Source of the DNA: Propionibacteriaceae bacterium UBA6238
GTDB lineage: Bacteria > Actinomycetota > Actinomycetes > Propionibacteriales > Propionibacteriaceae
DNA length: 6,783 nt
Direction of reading: 5' to 3'
NCBI GenBank assembly: GCA_002441465.1
Contig: DJWE01000031.1
Location: forward strand, 1,947 to 8,729
Part shown: positions 6,198 to 6,783 of the stretch, piece by piece
Layout of the letters: every line of letters starts with the position of its first letter
Numbering within the stretch: position 1 is the stretch's first letter
Position numbers and translations under genes: made by a program
The notes under the pieces: generated by a model
The model's database searches: none
What the model was told of the DNA's origin: nothing
Seen by the model: the letters and a program-made list of their open reading frames with translations, nothing else

Positions 6198-6219
6198 AAC
6201 CCCTAGTCAACTAGGGGTT
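6198..6219 (-). terminator. Rho-independent terminator of tRNA-Ile
   Basis: Perfect 10-bp stem AACCCCTAGT/ACTAGGGGTT with a 2-base centre. Read on the minus strand it runs into TTTTCTTATTT, a proper T-rich tail, so it ends transcription coming leftward from the tRNA three bases away. No second tRNA lies between. Confidence 0.88.
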
Positions 6220-6222
6220 CAT

Positions 6223-6299
6223 TGGTGGGCCTAACTGGACTTGAACCAGTGACCTCTGCCTTATCAGGGCAGCGCTCTAACCGTCTGAGCTATAGGCCC
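6223..6299 (-). tRNA. tRNA-Ile (anticodon GAT)
   Basis: 77 bases including an encoded 3' CCA (6223-6225). The acceptor stem GGGCCTA pairs with TAGGCCC (6227-6233), with discriminator A at 6226. The D-arm holds TAGCTCAGACGGTTAGAGC; the anticodon loop CTGATAA gives GAT (6263-6265); the T-arm contains GGTTCAAGTCC. All four arms close, so the gene looks functional. tRNA-Ile(GAT) normally lies in rRNA operons or downstream of gyrA in actinobacteria; the latter fits the possible gene end at the right edge. The intact 3' half is a common target of tyrosine integrases. Confidence 0.97.
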
Positions 6300-6314
6300 G
6301 TTCACCGACGCGTA

Positions 6315-6344
6315 ACTTTAGCGCACCGTTTCGTCGCCCGGCAA
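6315..6344 (-). promoter_or_regulatory. Promoter of tRNA-Ile
   Basis: On the minus strand, TTGCCG (6339-6344) and TAAAGT (6315-6320) are separated by 18 bp and end 15 bp before the mature 5' end of the tRNA, the usual geometry for a housekeeping sigma promoter. Confidence 0.6.
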
Positions 6345-6415
6345 ACCGAGGCCCTCGTCGCCATGAACGACCTTGTCAGCCGGGTTTCCTAGCCTCCGGC
6401 GCCGAGCAAGAACTC

Positions 6416-6585
6416 GGGCAGGCCACCCGTCGGCGCCTGCGGAAATTCAGATCGCCTGCCCTGTAGAGCAGGCATCTGAACGCAGGGCAGGCCACCCGTC
6501 GGCGCCTGAGGAAAGTCAGTTCGCCTGCCCCGTACAGCAGGCATCTGAACGCAGGGCAGGCGACGGAGAGACGCCTGTGCTGTAG
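6416..6585. repeat. 69-bp tandem repeats (two full copies, one decayed)
   Basis: Copy 1 is 6416-6484 and copy 2 is 6485-6553; they differ at 5 of 69 positions by my alignment. A third copy from 6554 starts the same way but has lost about 30 bp and drifted. Each full copy contains an inverted pair GCCTGC/GCAGGC (in copy 1, 6454-6459 and 6468-6473, 8-base loop), so each unit can form a hairpin. Because 69 is a multiple of three, the repeats stay open in one plus frame, but no ribosome site or credible start was found. Confidence 0.88.
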
Positions 6586-6758
6586 GGCAGGCGCCCAGAC
6601 GTAAGGCAGGCGCTCAAGCGCGGGGCAGGCGGCCGGACGTAAGGCAGGCGGCCAGACGTAAAGGCAGGCGCCCAGGCGCGAGGCAGGCGGCCAGACGTAA
6701 GGCAGGCGCCCAGGCGCGAGGCAGGCGCCGAGACGCGAGGGCAGGCGTCCAGCTGGGC
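6586..6758. repeat. 19-bp minisatellite, nine units, GGCAGGCG core
   Basis: GGCAGGCG starts at 6586, 6605, 6624, 6643, 6663, 6682, 6701, 6720 and 6740, giving a 19-bp period with two 20-bp units. Between cores are two alternating spacer types, roughly CCAGACGTAA and CCAGGCGCGA. Units beginning 6643-6663 and 6682-6701 form a 38-39 bp higher-order pair. A 19-bp period cannot encode a protein repeat. The same GGCAGGC core heads the 69-bp units next door, so the two arrays share an origin. Confidence 0.88.
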
Positions 6759-6762
6759 GGGG

Positions 6763-6783
6763 TCAGTCCTCGGCGAGCGTGAC
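6763..6783 (-). CDS. Possible C-terminal end of a minus-strand gene (…VTLAED-stop)
   Basis: The last 21 bases read on the minus strand as Val-Thr-Leu-Ala-Glu-Asp followed by TGA. Actinobacterial DUF3566 membrane proteins, encoded between gyrA and tRNA-Ile, often end in a similar VTLA-acidic tail (from memory of the family). Six codons are too few to prove a gene; the call rests on this ending plus the neighbouring tRNA-Ile on the same strand. Confidence 0.35.
   Translation of the reverse strand, partial: VTLAED

Noticed and set aside
5944..6234. Plus-strand open frame of 96 codons left of the tRNA
   Set aside because: It runs through the tRNA terminator and into the tRNA on the opposite strand, has no ribosome site and unconvincing composition.
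6373..6585. Open plus-strand frame over the 69-bp repeats (70 codons, 23-residue repeat)
   Set aside because: It stays open because 69 is a multiple of three; there is no ribosome site or good start, and the neighbouring 19-bp repeats break any frame.
6586..6758. CRISPR array
   Set aside because: The 19-bp period has no unique spacers of constant length; intervening bases are themselves repeated. It is a minisatellite.
6586..6758. Plasmid iterons
   Set aside because: Period fits, but the copies drift, no replication initiator gene is nearby, and the array is on the likely chromosomal side of the tRNA.

Overview
The window is high-GC DNA, with strong G/C preference at third codon positions in most genes. 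Gene families and layout point to an actinomycete. The left two thirds (positions 1-4989) is a minus-strand gene cluster. In transcription order it encodes a 99-residue unknown protein, a 592-residue protein whose C-terminal third looks like a sigma-70 factor, a membrane-anchored SAF-domain (CpaB/RcpC-like) protein, a CpaE/MinD-like protein with a destroyed nucleotide-binding loop, and a CpaF/TadA-like secretion ATPase that runs off the left edge. The last three follow the cpaB-cpaE-cpaF order of Tad/Flp-type pilus or secretion loci. The outer-membrane parts (cpaC, cpaD) are absent, as expected in a single-membrane Gram-positive. The inner-membrane platform genes (tadB/tadC) would be expected beyond position 1.

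The right third changes character. A divergent intergenic region (4990-5277) carries two DnaA-box-like nonamers, a perfect 17-bp palindrome and three copies of a CCCGTRAC motif. It then reads into two small overlapping plus-strand genes: a 108-residue helical protein with a putative C-terminal helix-turn-helix, and a 70-residue excisionase/MerR-like DNA-binding protein. An inverted repeat that may terminate transcription follows, then about 340 bp with no convincing gene.

At 6223-6299 lies a complete minus-strand tRNA-Ile(GAT) with encoded CCA. It has a recognisable upstream promoter and a strong Rho-independent terminator. Right of it is a dense direct-repeat array: two 69-bp units, one decayed unit, then nine units of about 19 bp. 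The last 21 bases may be the end of a minus-strand gene finishing in VTLAED, which is consistent with, but does not prove, the gyrA-DUF3566-tRNA-Ile order common in actinobacteria.

The simplest reading is the boundary between a conserved chromosomal neighbourhood (right) and an accessory element abutting the 3' end of tRNA-Ile (left). The element would carry a Tad-like pilus/secretion module, its own sigma-like regulator, a small excisionase-like gene and a DnaA-box control region. No integrase is visible here and no second attachment site can be seen, so the mobile-element reading remains inference.
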